Below are positions 1 through 9,485 of a stretch of DNA of 40,986 bases, piece after piece. Location: the NCBI GenBank assembly GCA_030429005.1, contig JAUIDP010000025.1:1-40986 (forward strand), written 5' to 3'. How positions within the stretch are numbered: the first letter of the stretch is position 1; every line of letters begins with the position of its first letter. The stretch is from Gammaproteobacteria bacterium. GTDB taxonomy: Bacteria; Pseudomonadota; Gammaproteobacteria; Steroidobacterales; Woeseiaceae. A program made the position numbers and the translations under genes. The notes under the pieces are model-generated. The model saw nothing but the letters and a program-made list of their open reading frames with translations, was not told the DNA's origin and made no database searches.

Positions 1-1092
1 TGGCGGGGCGGCATCTGCAGACACGTCCGGCAGCGGCAGCGGTTCGGCCTCTGGTTGCGGTTCCGGAGTCACTTCAGGTTCGGCCCTGGCTTGCGGTTCG
101 CATGCCGGCACCGCCTCGACCGCGGCTGTTGCAATCGGCTCGGGAGCAGGCTGAGGCTCAATACCCGGTGCAATTTCTGCTACCGTTTCGGGCTCCGGTG
201 CGGGCTCGGGTTGCGGCTGAAGATCGGCAACGCGGTGGCTTCCGGTCAGACCGAATTCTTCGCTCGCGACTCGTTCGACCAGGTCAACCCCGACCTGCCC
301 GAGATCCTGCTCGGCCGCAGCATCCAGCGCCGCGGTCACCAGGTTATTAATCATGCGCGGAACGCCGCCACTGAGACTGTGCAGCGTGGCGTAGCAGTCT
401 TCTCTGAAAATCGTATCGAACTCCTGGCCCGCCAGGCGAAATGAATGCTTCAGGTAGCCGCGCATTTCGCTTTCTGTCTGTGCGTCGAGCTTCTGCCGGG
501 CGCGGATGCGCTGCTTGATACGAGCCAGCCGCGGGTCGCGCAGGAAGTCACCCAGGCTTTCGTCTCCCAGCAGGACCAGGTTGGCGCCGCCGGACACGCC
601 GGCATCCGCGGATGTCACCGCTTCGAGCTCAGTGAGAGCATCGAAGCCGACTCGGGTTGCGTCTTCAACCAGGATGAAGACCCGCGTTTTCTGCTCTGCG
701 TATTGCTGCAGTACGCGCCGAAAAGTCGCGAAACGATGCACGGTGCTCTTTGGCAACTGGCGGACACCGAGGCCGGCCAGCAGCAGTTCAAGCACTTCGT
801 CATGGCCGAACTGGATGCGGCCGATCGTGACGATAACGTGAAACTCGGCGGCGCCCTCCAGTGCGCGCCGCGCGATAGTGGTTTTGCCGCAGCCGACAGG
901 CCCGGAAACCGTCACGACAGCATCTTCGACTGCCAGTGCTTTCTTGATCGCGGCCATCGTCGAGGCGACCTGCGGGGCGACAAACACGTCCGTTCCTGCG
1001 GCGATTGCAGCGAACGGTTCCTTGCTGAGGCGAAAATGTGATTTGTAGTCGGTCATTACCGGCAGTTTGTCGCCAAACACGGCCGAATACAT
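1..1092 (-). CDS. ExeA/GspA-like AAA+ ATPase, C-terminus cut by window edge
   Basis: The reverse strand is open from an ATG at 1092 through the left edge (364 codons, no stop). The N-terminus has the DYKSHFRLSKEPF pattern typical of ExeA/GspA ATPases. A P-loop GPVGCGKT lies at residues 64-71, a Walker B-like strand VFILVEDA at 138-145 and a sensor-like NLVLLG at 171-176. The usual DEA order of Walker B reads E-D-A here. After the ATPase core (about residue 270) comes a low-complexity Pro/Glu/Ala linker running off the window, as in proteins that reach a periplasmic or peptidoglycan-binding domain. Family members act in secretin or pilus assembly and cell-envelope systems; the actual role here is not visible. 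An alternative start is the ATG at 1056, which begins right at the conserved region; neither start has a good ribosome binding site. Confidence 0.8.
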   Translation of the reverse strand, partial: MYSAVFGDKLPVMTDYKSHFRLSKEPFAAIAAGTDVFVAPQVASTMAAIKKALAVEDAVVTVSGPVGCGKTTIARRALEGAAEFHVIVTIGRIQFGHDEVLELLLAGLGVRQLPKSTVHRFATFRRVLQQYAEQKTRVFILVEDATRVGFDALTELEAVTSADAGVSGGANLVLLGDESLGDFLRDPRLARIKQRIRARQKLDAQTESEMRGYLKHSFRLAGQEFDTIFREDCYATLHSLSGGVPRMINNLVTAALDAAAEQDLGQVGVDLVERVASEEFGLTGSHRVADLQPQPEPAPEPETVAEIAPGIEPQPAPEPIATAAVEAVPACEPQARAEPEVTPEPQPEAEPLPLPDVSADAAPP

Positions 1093-1127
1093 GGAGTTAA
1101 GTCACAAAAAAGCAGTTTTTATGTCAT

Positions 1128-1156
1128 TTGCAGGCTGATGGAACAAATGCCTGCAA
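1128..1156. promoter_or_regulatory. inverted repeat between the ExeA-like gene and the RND operon
   Basis: The octamer TTGCAGGC (1128-1135) and its exact reverse complement GCCTGCAA (1149-1156) are separated by 13 bases in the divergent intergenic region, about 60 bases before the RND adaptor start. It could be an operator for a regulator of the efflux genes. No regulator gene is adjacent, so this is inference from the dyad alone. Confidence 0.4.
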
Positions 1157-1213
1157 TCGGGCTCAAAAAGCTTCAAAATACTGGGCCACAACGATTTTCC
1201 CGGGAAGTCTTGA

Positions 1214-2377
1214 ATGAAGCGCAAAACAAAGCGCATATTGCTCGTACTCGGCATTTTCGCCGGGTCGATCGTCGCGACCGGCGCATTGATGCAGATGCGT
1301 CCGGAACAACCCAAAAAGGAGCTCGAGAATCTCGACCCGCTGGTCGAGGTTGTCGAGTTGCAGCAGTCGACCGAGAACTTTGAAATCCTCAGCCAGGGCA
1401 CCGTCCGTGCCCGCACGCAGACAGTCCTGAGCGCTGAAATTTCCGGTGCAATCGTCAGGATATCGCCAAAGTTCGTCGCTGGCGGCGTGTTTGCTGCAAA
1501 CGAGGTGCTGCTGGAGATTGACCCGAGCAACTACACGGTTGCCGTGGATCGTGCCGAAGCGCTGGTGGCGCAGCGCCAGATCGAGTTCGACGGCGCCAAA
1601 AAGTTGCGCAGCCAGGGCTACCGGGCAGAAGCGGAGCTGGCATCTGCGGCGGCCGCGCTGGCGTCCGCCAAAGCCGATCTGGTCAATGCTCAGCGCAACC
1701 TGGAGCGTACCCGGATTCGATTGCCTTACGAGGGCATCGTGCGTTCCAAGGACGCGGACCTCGGGCAGTTCGTTAACCCCGGCACCCAGCTCGGCGTGAC
1801 CTTTGCCACGGACCGGGCCGAGGTGCGACTGCCGCTGACGGACCAGGACCTGGCGTTTGTGGATCTGCCGGATGCGGCGGCGATGAGCAGTGCCGGCCGG
1901 GTGGATGGGCCGGCGGTCACATTGCGGGCCGTGCAGCGCGGCGAGCTGACGGAATGGCCGGCATACATCGTACGCTCGGAAGGTGTGGTCGATGAGCGCA
2001 GCCGCGTGACCTACGTGGTTGCACAGGTTGATGATCCGTACAGCCGGCATCATGAAGGCCCTGCGTTACCAATGGGCACGTTTGTCTCGGCCCGGATTGC
2101 CGGGTCTAAACCGGTCGACCTGATTCGCGTGCCGCGTGCCGCGTTGCGCGGTTCAGATCAATTGCTGTTCGTAACCGACGAGAACACGATCGAGATTCGG
2201 TCCGTGGACGTACTGCGTTCCGACGCACAATTTGCCTACATCAGCGGCGGGGCGAGACCCGGCGAGCGGATTACAACAACTGTCATCCAGGCGCCGACCA
2301 ACGGAATGGCCGTACGCACGGAAGCGTCGGGGCCGGACGACGAGGACGACAACGTCATAGCAAGCACCGGGGAATAG
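1214..2377 (+). CDS. RND efflux periplasmic adaptor (HlyD/MFP family)
   Basis: A 387-residue membrane-fusion protein. An N-terminal membrane anchor (about residues 7-26) is followed by a biotinyl-lipoyl-like half (EISGAIVRISPKF), an Ala-rich helical hairpin (about 110-160, with AEALVAQRQ and QRNLERTRI), the second lipoyl half (LPYEGIVRSKDADLGQFVNPG) and beta-barrel/membrane-proximal regions. Such adaptors link an inner-membrane RND pump to an outer-membrane channel. The ATG at 1214 follows a weak purine-rich GGGAAG. The stop lies two bases before the permease start, so the two are surely one operon. There is no TolC-like channel gene in the window; the pump probably uses one encoded elsewhere. 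Substrate cannot be read from the sequence. The last 20 residues are strongly acidic. Confidence 0.9.
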   Translation: MKRKTKRILLVLGIFAGSIVATGALMQMRPEQPKKELENLDPLVEVVELQQSTENFEILSQGTVRARTQTVLSAEISGAIVRISPKFVAGGVFAANEVLLEIDPSNYTVAVDRAEALVAQRQIEFDGAKKLRSQGYRAEAELASAAAALASAKADLVNAQRNLERTRIRLPYEGIVRSKDADLGQFVNPGTQLGVTFATDRAEVRLPLTDQDLAFVDLPDAAAMSSAGRVDGPAVTLRAVQRGELTEWPAYIVRSEGVVDERSRVTYVVAQVDDPYSRHHEGPALPMGTFVSARIAGSKPVDLIRVPRAALRGSDQLLFVTDENTIEIRSVDVLRSDAQFAYISGGARPGERITTTVIQAPTNGMAVRTEASGPDDEDDNVIASTGE

Positions 2378-2379
2378 CA

Positions 2380-5300
2380 ATGTCGAACGCAGAACCTGCA
2401 GACGAAAGAGGCCTGATCGCCTGGTTCGCGCGCAATCATGTCGCCGCCAATCTGCTGATGCTGTTCATTGTCGTGGCCGGGCTGATCTCCGCGTTTACGA
2501 TTCGCAAACAGACGACCCCGGACTTCGAACTGAACATGATCCAGGTCCAGGTCCAGTACCGTGGCGCGGCCCCTCAGGAGGTTGAGGAAGGCGTTGTCGT
2601 CAAGGTCGAAGAGGCGGTCCAGGACGTAAAGGGCCTGACCGAAATTCGTTCCCGATCCCGCGAAGGTGTGGGCTCCGTGACACTGGAGGTATCACAGGAC
2701 GCGGACCTGAACGAGGTCCTGACCGAGGTCAAGACACGAGTCGATGCTATCTCGACCTTTCCGGGACAAACGGAAAAACCCGTTATCTACAAGGTCGAGG
2801 CCAACACGCCGGTCATCTTCGTCGCGATACACGGCGGCATTGATGACTACTCGCGCAAGCTGCTTGCGCAGGATATTCGCGACGACCTGCTCGCAAAACC
2901 CGAGATCAGCCAGATCGATTTTTATGGCGATCGTGCTTTCGAGATCAGTGTCGAGGTGTCAGAGCATGTGTTGCGCCAGTACGGACTGACGATGTCCGAA
3001 GTGTCCCAGGCGATTCGCCTGTCTTCGATTGACATGCCGGGCGGAACGATCAAGACAGCGGGCGGCGATATCCTGCTGCGCACAGAAGGGCAGGTCTATA
3101 CCGGGGCCGAGTATGCCGACCTGGTCCTGCGCACTTACCCGGATGGCACCCGGCTGACGCTGGGCGACATCGCCAATATTGACGATGGCTTCGAAGAAAC
3201 GCAGGGTTTCGGCCGGTTCGACGGCGACTCCACCGCGACGCTGAACGTGCTGGCGAGCGGCCAGCAGAATGAACTGCAAACGGCGGCGGTGGTGAAAGCC
3301 TACGTGGAGGAGCGACGCAAGACGCTGCCGGCAGGCGTGGAGATTGACCTTTGGGTCGATCGTTCTCACTACCTGAAAGGCCGGCTCGACATGATGTTGA
3401 AGAACATGTGGCAAGGCGCGCTGCTCGTCTTCCTCGTGCTGTCGCTGTTCCTGCGTATGAAAGTAGCGGCCTGGGTAATTATCGGTATCCCGATTACTTT
3501 TCTCGGGGCCCTGTTCCTGATGCCGCACGGCCCTTGGCCGGTGACGATCAATATGATCAGCCTGTTCGGCTTTATCGTCGTGCTCGGCATCGTCGTCGAC
3601 GATGCGATTATTATTGGCGAGAGTATTTACACGGAGATTCGTGCCGAAGGGCACACGGTCGACAACGTCATCAAGGGCGCGAAAAAAGTCGCGCTGCCGG
3701 CGACCTTCGGTGTGCTGACGACAATCGCCGCGTTCGCGCCGATGCTGTTTGTCGGCGGTATTGCCGGGTCGTTCTTCGAAGCGATGGGCATGGTCGTCAT
3801 CCTCTGCCTGCTGTTCTCGCTGGTGGAGTCAAAGCTGATTCTGCCCGCGCATCTTGTCCACGCAAATATCAAACCGGTGGACGAGGACGACCTCTTCAAT
3901 CCGCAACGACGGATTACTGCCTGGGAAAAAGTGCCGCGCTTCTTCCAGAAAATCCAGCGACATACCCAGCACGGACTGCACCGGTTGATTCACAATCGCT
4001 ACCAGCCGATGCTCGAGAAAGCCATCGACAACAGCGGGGTCACCGTCACGTCGTTTATTGGCGTGCTGATACTGACTTTCGGCGTACTTGGCAGCGGCAT
4101 GGTCCGGACCGTCCTCTTCCCCGAAGTTCCCGGTGACTTCATCCGCATGGAGTTGCAGATGGAAAGTGGCACGGCGCCGGAAGTCCGCAATGCGGCTTTG
4201 CAGAAGATCGAAAGGGCGATCCTTGACCTCGACGACGAGTACATCGCCGAAAACCCGGACCTGCCGCCGATGATCAGCCATATCGGGTCGTTCTCGCAAG
4301 GCGATACCGGCGCGATAGCGTTCGTCGAGTTGCCGATGGTCGAGGGGCGGCCCCTGCAGGTTTCGGATATTGCCAATCTCTGGCGTGAACGCGTCGGGGA
4401 AATTCCGGGCGTCCGGGAGCTGACGTTCTCGGACGGCGACAATTTCGGCGGCGGCCCGCCACTGAGCTTTCGCCTGAGCGGCGACAATTACCAGGCCCTG
4501 GAAGACGCGGCGAGCGAGCTGGAGCAGCATCTGTCGGCCTATGAAGGTGTGTTTGATATTCGCAACAGCGGCGAGAGCGGCGCACAGGAGATCAAGCTCA
4601 CGATCAAACCGGAAGCAGAAGCGCTCGGCCTGACCCAGGCGTCGCTCGGGCAGCAGGTGCGCCAGGCGTTCTACGGCGAAGAGGCCCAGCGCATCCAGCG
4701 CGGCAAGGATGAACTGCGCGTGATGGTCCGCTATCCGAAGGAAGACCGGCGCTCGATTGCGGACCTGGAAAACATGCGTATTCGTACGCCGACAGGCGAC
4801 GAGGTGCCGTTCGAGTCGGTTGCGGATCTTTCATTCGGCACCAGCTATTCCAGTATTGCGCGCCTCGACCGGGCGCGAACGATCACCGTTTCCGCGGACA
4901 TTGATCCCGAAGTCGCGGAGCCGGGCAAGATTGCCAGCGAAATTTCCAGCGACTATATCCCGGGCTTGCTGTCCCGTCACTCGGGTGTCAGTTACGGGCT
5001 TGAGGGCAGCAGCAAGGAAGAGCAGGAACTGGTGCGAAATATCCAGGTCGCATCGATTGCCGCCCTGTTCCTGATTTATGCGCTGATCGCTATTCCGCTA
5101 AGGTCCTACGGGCAACCGCTGGTCATCATGTCCGTCATTCCGTTCGGCATCGTTGGTGCTGTCATCGGCCACCTGGTCATGGGCCAGGCGCTGAGCATGT
5201 TCTCGCTGTTTGGCCTGATAGCACTCTCCGGTGTCGTCGTGAACGACAGCCTGATCATGGTCGATTTCATCAACAAGGCGCGGCGCACCGGGATGCCGGT

Positions 5301-5589
5301 CAAGGATGCGGTCATCCAGTCGGGTACGCGGCGCTTCCGGGCAATCATCCTGACATCGTTCACGACGGCTGCCGGGCTGATGCCGATCATGCTGGAAAGC
5401 AGTGTCCAGGCCCAGTACGTAATCCCGATGGCGATCTCCCTGAGTTTCGGCATCCTGTTCGCGACCTTTATCACGTTGTTCCTGGTGCCGTGCCTGTATG
5501 TGCTGACACGCGGCTTCAAGCTCTGGATCCTGGACCGCGAGGACCCGGTACCGGCTGAGCCGGCACTCGGCTACACGGTACGCGACTGA
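2380..5589 (+). CDS. RND efflux transporter permease (AcrB-type, inner membrane)
   Basis: 1069 residues, the usual size for a hydrophobe/amphiphile-type RND pump. The first membrane helix follows the start (NHVAANLLMLFIVVAGLI), then a large periplasmic loop, a block of helices from about 340, a second loop and a C-terminal helix block. The proton-relay acidic pair of TM4 is visible in VLGIVVDDAIIIGES (Asp at about 407-408). The C-terminal half repeats the pattern with GLIALSGVVVNDSLIMVDF. It forms a two-gene operon with the adaptor (two-base gap). It is closer in look to environmental RND permeases with an N-terminal RNHVAANLLM than to AcrB or MexB themselves, so the substrate is unknown. The downstream palindrome at 5614-5640 has no T-run on this strand and is unlikely to terminate this operon. 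Confidence 0.95.
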   Translation: MSNAEPADERGLIAWFARNHVAANLLMLFIVVAGLISAFTIRKQTTPDFELNMIQVQVQYRGAAPQEVEEGVVVKVEEAVQDVKGLTEIRSRSREGVGSVTLEVSQDADLNEVLTEVKTRVDAISTFPGQTEKPVIYKVEANTPVIFVAIHGGIDDYSRKLLAQDIRDDLLAKPEISQIDFYGDRAFEISVEVSEHVLRQYGLTMSEVSQAIRLSSIDMPGGTIKTAGGDILLRTEGQVYTGAEYADLVLRTYPDGTRLTLGDIANIDDGFEETQGFGRFDGDSTATLNVLASGQQNELQTAAVVKAYVEERRKTLPAGVEIDLWVDRSHYLKGRLDMMLKNMWQGALLVFLVLSLFLRMKVAAWVIIGIPITFLGALFLMPHGPWPVTINMISLFGFIVVLGIVVDDAIIIGESIYTEIRAEGHTVDNVIKGAKKVALPATFGVLTTIAAFAPMLFVGGIAGSFFEAMGMVVILCLLFSLVESKLILPAHLVHANIKPVDEDDLFNPQRRITAWEKVPRFFQKIQRHTQHGLHRLIHNRYQPMLEKAIDNSGVTVTSFIGVLILTFGVLGSGMVRTVLFPEVPGDFIRMELQMESGTAPEVRNAALQKIERAILDLDDEYIAENPDLPPMISHIGSFSQGDTGAIAFVELPMVEGRPLQVSDIANLWRERVGEIPGVRELTFSDGDNFGGGPPLSFRLSGDNYQALEDAASELEQHLSAYEGVFDIRNSGESGAQEIKLTIKPEAEALGLTQASLGQQVRQAFYGEEAQRIQRGKDELRVMVRYPKEDRRSIADLENMRIRTPTGDEVPFESVADLSFGTSYSSIARLDRARTITVSADIDPEVAEPGKIASEISSDYIPGLLSRHSGVSYGLEGSSKEEQELVRNIQVASIAALFLIYALIAIPLRSYGQPLVIMSVIPFGIVGAVIGHLVMGQALSMFSLFGLIALSGVVVNDSLIMVDFINKARRTGMPVKDAVIQSGTRRFRAIILTSFTTAAGLMPIMLESSVQAQYVIPMAISLSFGILFATFITLFLVPCLYVLTRGFKLWILDREDPVPAEPALGYTVRD

Positions 5590-5606
5590 CGGTAAAAGCG
5601 TTCGAC

Positions 5607-5640
5607 AAAAAAAGGGGTCAGAGCCGTTGGCTCTGACCCC
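5607..5640 (-). terminator. fusA terminator built from a REP-like palindrome
   Basis: GGGGTCAGAGCC (5614-5625) and its perfect complement GGCTCTGACCCC (5629-5640) form a 12-bp stem with a 3-base loop. On the minus strand the stem is followed by seven T residues (5613-5607), giving a textbook intrinsic terminator 18 bases after the fusA stop. The GGGGTCAGA core resembles palindromes scattered through many gammaproteobacterial genomes in association with REP-type elements; that link is from memory and not shown by this window, which has one copy. Confidence 0.85.
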
Positions 5641-5658
5641 GTTCGGTTTGCTGCTGTC

Positions 5659-7743
5659 CTACTTGTTTTCCTTGCGTTCGCGCGCTTCCTTGATGACCTC
5701 GTCCGCTACATTTTGCGGGCAGGGCGCGTAGTGCGAGAACTCCATCGAGAACTGGCCGCGACCGGAGGTCAGCGTGCGCAGGTGGCCGATGTAACCGAAC
5801 ATGTCGGCCAGCGGTGCGTCCGCCTTGACGCGCACGCCGGTGGGACCGGCATCCTGCGACTTGATCATGCCGCGGCGGCGGTTCAGGTCACCGATGACAT
5901 CGCCGACGTTGTCTTCAGGCGTGAACACGTCCACTTTCATGATCGGTTCCAGCAGTTGCGGGCCGGCTTTCGGCACGGTCTGGCGATATGCCGCCCTGGT
6001 TGCGATCTCAAACGCCAGCGCCGATGAGTCGACCGCGTGGAATGCGCCGTCCAGCAACGTGAACTTGACATCCAGCAGCGGATAGCCGGCAAGCGTGCCT
6101 TCCTGCATGCAGGACTCGAAGGCTTTCTCGATGGCGCCCCAGTATTCGCGGGGCACGTTTCCGCCGGTTACCAGCGACTCGAATTCGTAGCCGGCGTTCT
6201 TCTCGGCCGGCTCAACGCGATAGTCGATCTTGCCGTACTGGCCGGAGCCACCCGACTGCTTCTTATGCGTGTACGAGTCTTCGACCAGCTGCGTGATCGT
6301 CTCGCGATAAGCCACCTGCGGCTTGCCCATTTCGACGTCGACGCCATGCGTACGCTTCAGGATGTCCACCTTGATGTCGAGGTGCAACTCACCCATGCCC
6401 TTGATCAGCGTTTCGCCGGAGTCCTCGTCCGTGGCCACCTGGAATGACGGGTCCTCCTGAACCATCTTGTTCAGTGCAACGCCCATTTTCTCCGTGCCGG
6501 CCTTGTCCTTCGGCGAAATCGCGATCGAGATGACCGGGTCGGGGAATACCATCGGCTCCAGTGTTGCCGGGTTATTGACGTCGGCCAGCGTATGGCCCGT
6601 GCGCGTGTTCTTCATGCCGAGCAGGGCAACGATGTCGCCTGCCTGTGCAGATTCCAGCTCCGCGCGCGAGTTGGCGTGCATCTCAACGATTCGGCCAATT
6701 CGCTCGGTCTTGCCGGTGAACGTGTTCAGGACGTTGTCACCCTTTTTGAGTTTGCCCGAGTAGATGCGCGTAAACGTCAGTGCGCCGTAGCGGTCGTCCA
6801 TGATCTTGAACGCGAGCGCGCGCAGCGGCTTGTCCGGGTCGACCGTCGCAACACCACCGGTTTCGTTGCCTTCCAGGTCGATTTCCGGCTGCGGCTTGAC
6901 CTCGGTCGGGCTCGGCAGGAAATCAACAACTGCATTAAGAACATTCTGTATACCTTTGTTTTTAAAGGCAGATCCGCAGTAGGTCGGGAAAAAGTCGAGG
7001 TTGATCGTACCCTTGCGGATACAACGCTTCAGATCCTCGACCGACGGCTCGTTACCTTCGAGGTACGCTTCGAGCAGGTCATCGTCCTGCTCGACTGCCG
7101 TCTCGATCAGTTTTTCACGCCATTCGGCGGCCTTGGCCTGCAGGTCTTCCGGGATGTCCGTGATCTCATAGGATTCCGGGTTGTCCGGCGAACTCCAGAT
7201 CCAGGCTTTCTGCGTCAACAGGTCGACGACGCCCTTGAAGTCGTCCTCGACGCCGATTGGCAAAGTCATGACCAGCGGCTTGGCCCCCAGCACGTCTTCG
7301 ACCTGCTGGACGACGCGATAGAAATCGGCGCCAACCCGGTCCAGCTTGTTGACGAAGATGATGCGTGCGACTTCGGAGTCGTTCGCATAGCGCCAGTTTG
7401 TCTCCGACTGCGGCTCGACGCCGCCGGAGCCGCAAAACACGCCGACGCCGCCGTCGAGTACCTTCAGCGAGCGGTATACCTCGATCGTGAAGTCCACGTG
7501 TCCGGGCGTGTCAATGATGTTCAGGCGATGCTTGTCCCATTCGCAGCTGGTCGCGGCCGACTGGATCGTGATGCCGCGTTCCTGTTCCTGGTCCATGAAA
7601 TCGGTGGTTGCCTCGCCGTCGTGAACTTCGCCGGTCTTGTGGATCTTGCCGGTCAGTTTCAGGATGCGCTCGGTCGTTGTGGTCTTGCCGGCGTCAACGT
7701 GGGCAAATATGCCGATATTGCGGTACTTGTTTAAGTCTTTCAT
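5659..7743 (-). CDS. fusA: Elongation factor G, EF-G2-type paralogue
   Basis: 694 residues, a complete translational GTPase. G1 AHVDAGKT is at 14-21, the switch I RGITI at 56-60, G3 DTPGH at 78-82 and G4 NKLD at 132-135, followed by domains II-V. The wording of the G domain ([55 protein letters not shown]) and of domain IV ([20 protein letters not shown]) matches the second EF-G class of Vibrio and Pseudomonas (EF-G2) rather than the str-operon EF-G (AHIDAGKT, ERVLFYTG). The context agrees: there is no rpsL, rpsG or tuf beside it. It promotes tRNA-mRNA translocation and/or ribosome recycling with RRF; the division of labour with a main EF-G is not visible. It is monocistronic, with its own terminator. 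Confidence 0.95.
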   Translation of the reverse strand: MKDLNKYRNIGIFAHVDAGKTTTTERILKLTGKIHKTGEVHDGEATTDFMDQEQERGITIQSAATSCEWDKHRLNIIDTPGHVDFTIEVYRSLKVLDGGVGVFCGSGGVEPQSETNWRYANDSEVARIIFVNKLDRVGADFYRVVQQVEDVLGAKPLVMTLPIGVEDDFKGVVDLLTQKAWIWSSPDNPESYEITDIPEDLQAKAAEWREKLIETAVEQDDDLLEAYLEGNEPSVEDLKRCIRKGTINLDFFPTYCGSAFKNKGIQNVLNAVVDFLPSPTEVKPQPEIDLEGNETGGVATVDPDKPLRALAFKIMDDRYGALTFTRIYSGKLKKGDNVLNTFTGKTERIGRIVEMHANSRAELESAQAGDIVALLGMKNTRTGHTLADVNNPATLEPMVFPDPVISIAISPKDKAGTEKMGVALNKMVQEDPSFQVATDEDSGETLIKGMGELHLDIKVDILKRTHGVDVEMGKPQVAYRETITQLVEDSYTHKKQSGGSGQYGKIDYRVEPAEKNAGYEFESLVTGGNVPREYWGAIEKAFESCMQEGTLAGYPLLDVKFTLLDGAFHAVDSSALAFEIATRAAYRQTVPKAGPQLLEPIMKVDVFTPEDNVGDVIGDLNRRRGMIKSQDAGPTGVRVKADAPLADMFGYIGHLRTLTSGRGQFSMEFSHYAPCPQNVADEVIKEARERKENK

Positions 7744-7989
7744 CTTCTGAGCTCAGTCTCGTTAATTAATCATCCGCATGGCGCCAGAGTGCGATACCAG
7801 TATGCCGGGGTACTGCCCGGTGTTGTCGCAGTCAAACAATGAGGATGTCTGTATCCTTGCCGATCGCCAATTGCCTCAGGGCAGGGCGGGCATTCGCGCG
7901 CGGATGATAGCAGCGGAAACGCGCCTAAACCAGCGATTTCGGGGCGGATTCCGCTTATTATGCACCGCGATATGGGCACGGAAATCCGA

Positions 7990-8730
7990 ATGACAAGAGC
8001 CAGCGTGTTCTGGCTGCGCCTTGCTCCGACCGCGACGCTGGCGCTGCTCGTCTACGCGCTGCTTCGCCTGTTTTGGTACCCGGAGGGGTATTTCGAGCTG
8101 TTTGGCACGGGCAAGCTGTTCGTGACGCTGGCGGCCGTGGTTTTCGTCATCGGGCCCGGCCTCAGCACACTGCTGTTTCGTCCCGGCAAAAAAGGCCTGG
8201 TCTTTGATCTCGTTGTCATTGCGCTTGTCGAAGTGTTCGTGTTTGCCTGGGCGCTCACCGTGTTGCACGCGCGCCAGCCGTCCTACGCCGTCTTCGCCGT
8301 GGATCGGGTCGAAGCCGTCCGGCGCGGCGAGGTGGATCTCGATACGCTGGCATTCCCGGAGCTGGCACGGCGGCCCGGCCATAGTCCGAGGCTGGTGTAC
8401 GCCGAACTCCCGACCGACAGCGTGGGGCTGAGCCGGCTGATCGACGAAACCGTGTTTCTCGGCATGCCGGATATCGACCGCCGACCGGAGTTCTGGCGGC
8501 CGTATCCACAGGGAGTGAGCACGCTGCAGGCCGTTGCGAAGCCAGTCAGTGAGTTGCTGGCGCCGGGCGACAGCAGAGCGCTGCGGATTCGACGCTGGTT
8601 TGCGGCGAATTCGAAAGATCCGGATGACTACGTCTACCTGCCGGTCAAAGCCGCGCGAGGTGATGGCACGATGCTGCTGCACGCCAGCGTCGGATACCCG
8701 GTCGCGGTGCTGGCTGTCGATCCCTGGTGA
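7990..8730 (+). CDS. TfpX/TfpZ-like type IV pilin accessory membrane protein
   Basis: About 246 residues with three N-terminal membrane helices, then a soluble C-terminal part. The stretch YFELFGTGKLF, IGPGLSTLLFRPGKKGL, FDLVVIALVEV, ARQPSYAVFAVDRVEAV follows the layout of TfpX/TfpZ-family accessory proteins (GPLLTLIVFRPGKKGL, then ARPVYLVFxVDRF), which sit beside pilin genes and affect pilin processing or modification. No pilin gene is in this window, so the partner must be elsewhere, or the protein acts in another role. I chose the ATG at 7990; an in-frame ATG at 7960 would add ten polar residues. The stop is 16 bases from the stop of the opposing peptidase gene. Confidence 0.75.
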   Translation: MTRASVFWLRLAPTATLALLVYALLRLFWYPEGYFELFGTGKLFVTLAAVVFVIGPGLSTLLFRPGKKGLVFDLVVIALVEVFVFAWALTVLHARQPSYAVFAVDRVEAVRRGEVDLDTLAFPELARRPGHSPRLVYAELPTDSVGLSRLIDETVFLGMPDIDRRPEFWRPYPQGVSTLQAVAKPVSELLAPGDSRALRIRRWFAANSKDPDDYVYLPVKAARGDGTMLLHASVGYPVAVLAVDPW

Positions 8731-8746
8731 GCCGGCGCTGCCGCAG

Positions 8747-9430
8747 TCAGCGTCGCAGGATGGCCCACCAACGCGCGATATTCAGCAGGCTCATCAATGA
8801 GGCTGCGACATAGGTCAATGCGGCCGCCGTCAGCAGGCGGCGCGCGTGTGGCTTGTCGACTTCGATCAGGATGCCTTCTTTCTCGAGGAGTGGCAGTGCG
8901 CGGCCGAAACTCGCATCGAACTCGGTAGGGAGTGTCGCCAGGTGTACCAGCGTGGAGGTCGCCAGTGTCAGGAAGCCGGCGGCAAACATGATCAGGCTGA
9001 CTCCCGGTACGCGCATTACGGCACCGATAAACGGCGACAGGATCAGCGCAGCCGCACCGAGGCGCTCGACTTTCCGGCTGGCAGTGACCAGCACTCCGCG
9101 AATTCGCAGCGGCGCATACTGTTGTGCGTCCTGGATAGCATGGCCCACTTCGTGTGCGGCCACGGTTATCGCGGTCAGGGACCGCCGGTTGTGCTTGTCA
9201 GCCGTCAAGCGCACGGCTTTCTCAGCCGGGTCGTAGTGGTCGCCATGCTCGGTCACTTCCACGGCAACGTGCTGCAGTCCCTGTCGGTCGAGCAGGTGCC
9301 GCGCGAGCTCTGCGCCGGTGCCGGAATACCGGTCTTCCGGCTCGCTGTAGCGAGTCATCACGCGTTTCACCCAGATGCCAGGGAGGAAGACGACAGCGAG
9401 CAACAGCAGTAACAGGAAAATGAGCGGCAT
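8747..9430 (-). CDS. YugP-type zinc metallopeptidase, membrane bound
   Basis: 227 residues from the ATG at 9430 (a GTG at 9466 is the alternative). An N-terminal membrane helix (about 2-19) is followed by a soluble region with HEVGH at residues 93-97 (the HExxH zinc site and catalytic Glu), then two or three further hydrophobic helices. The pattern TGAELARHLLDRQGL, VRLTADKHNRRSLTAITVAAHEVGHAIQ is characteristic of the YugP/putative neutral zinc metallopeptidase family (about 225 residues). Substrates of this family are mostly unknown; membrane-protein quality control is a reasonable inference. It diverges from the SLC13 transporter at 9486 with a gap of about 55 bases. Confidence 0.88.
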   Translation of the reverse strand: MPLIFLLLLLLAVVFLPGIWVKRVMTRYSEPEDRYSGTGAELARHLLDRQGLQHVAVEVTEHGDHYDPAEKAVRLTADKHNRRSLTAITVAAHEVGHAIQDAQQYAPLRIRGVLVTASRKVERLGAAALILSPFIGAVMRVPGVSLIMFAAGFLTLATSTLVHLATLPTEFDASFGRALPLLEKEGILIEVDKPHARRLLTAAALTYVAASLMSLLNIARWWAILRR

Positions 9431-9485
9431 GGCGGAATCGTATCGCGTATTGTCGAGCACTGGCACACAGAAGCAGGAGTGAGCT

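Noticed and set aside
5614..5640. Terminator for the RND operon on the plus strand
   Set aside because: The palindrome is not followed by a T-run in that direction; the T-run is only on the fusA side.
6592..7734. Long plus-strand open frame (380 codons) opposite fusA
   Set aside because: It is the antisense of a highly conserved EF-G, Arg/Val-rich with no recognisable domain; a typical shadow in GC-rich DNA.
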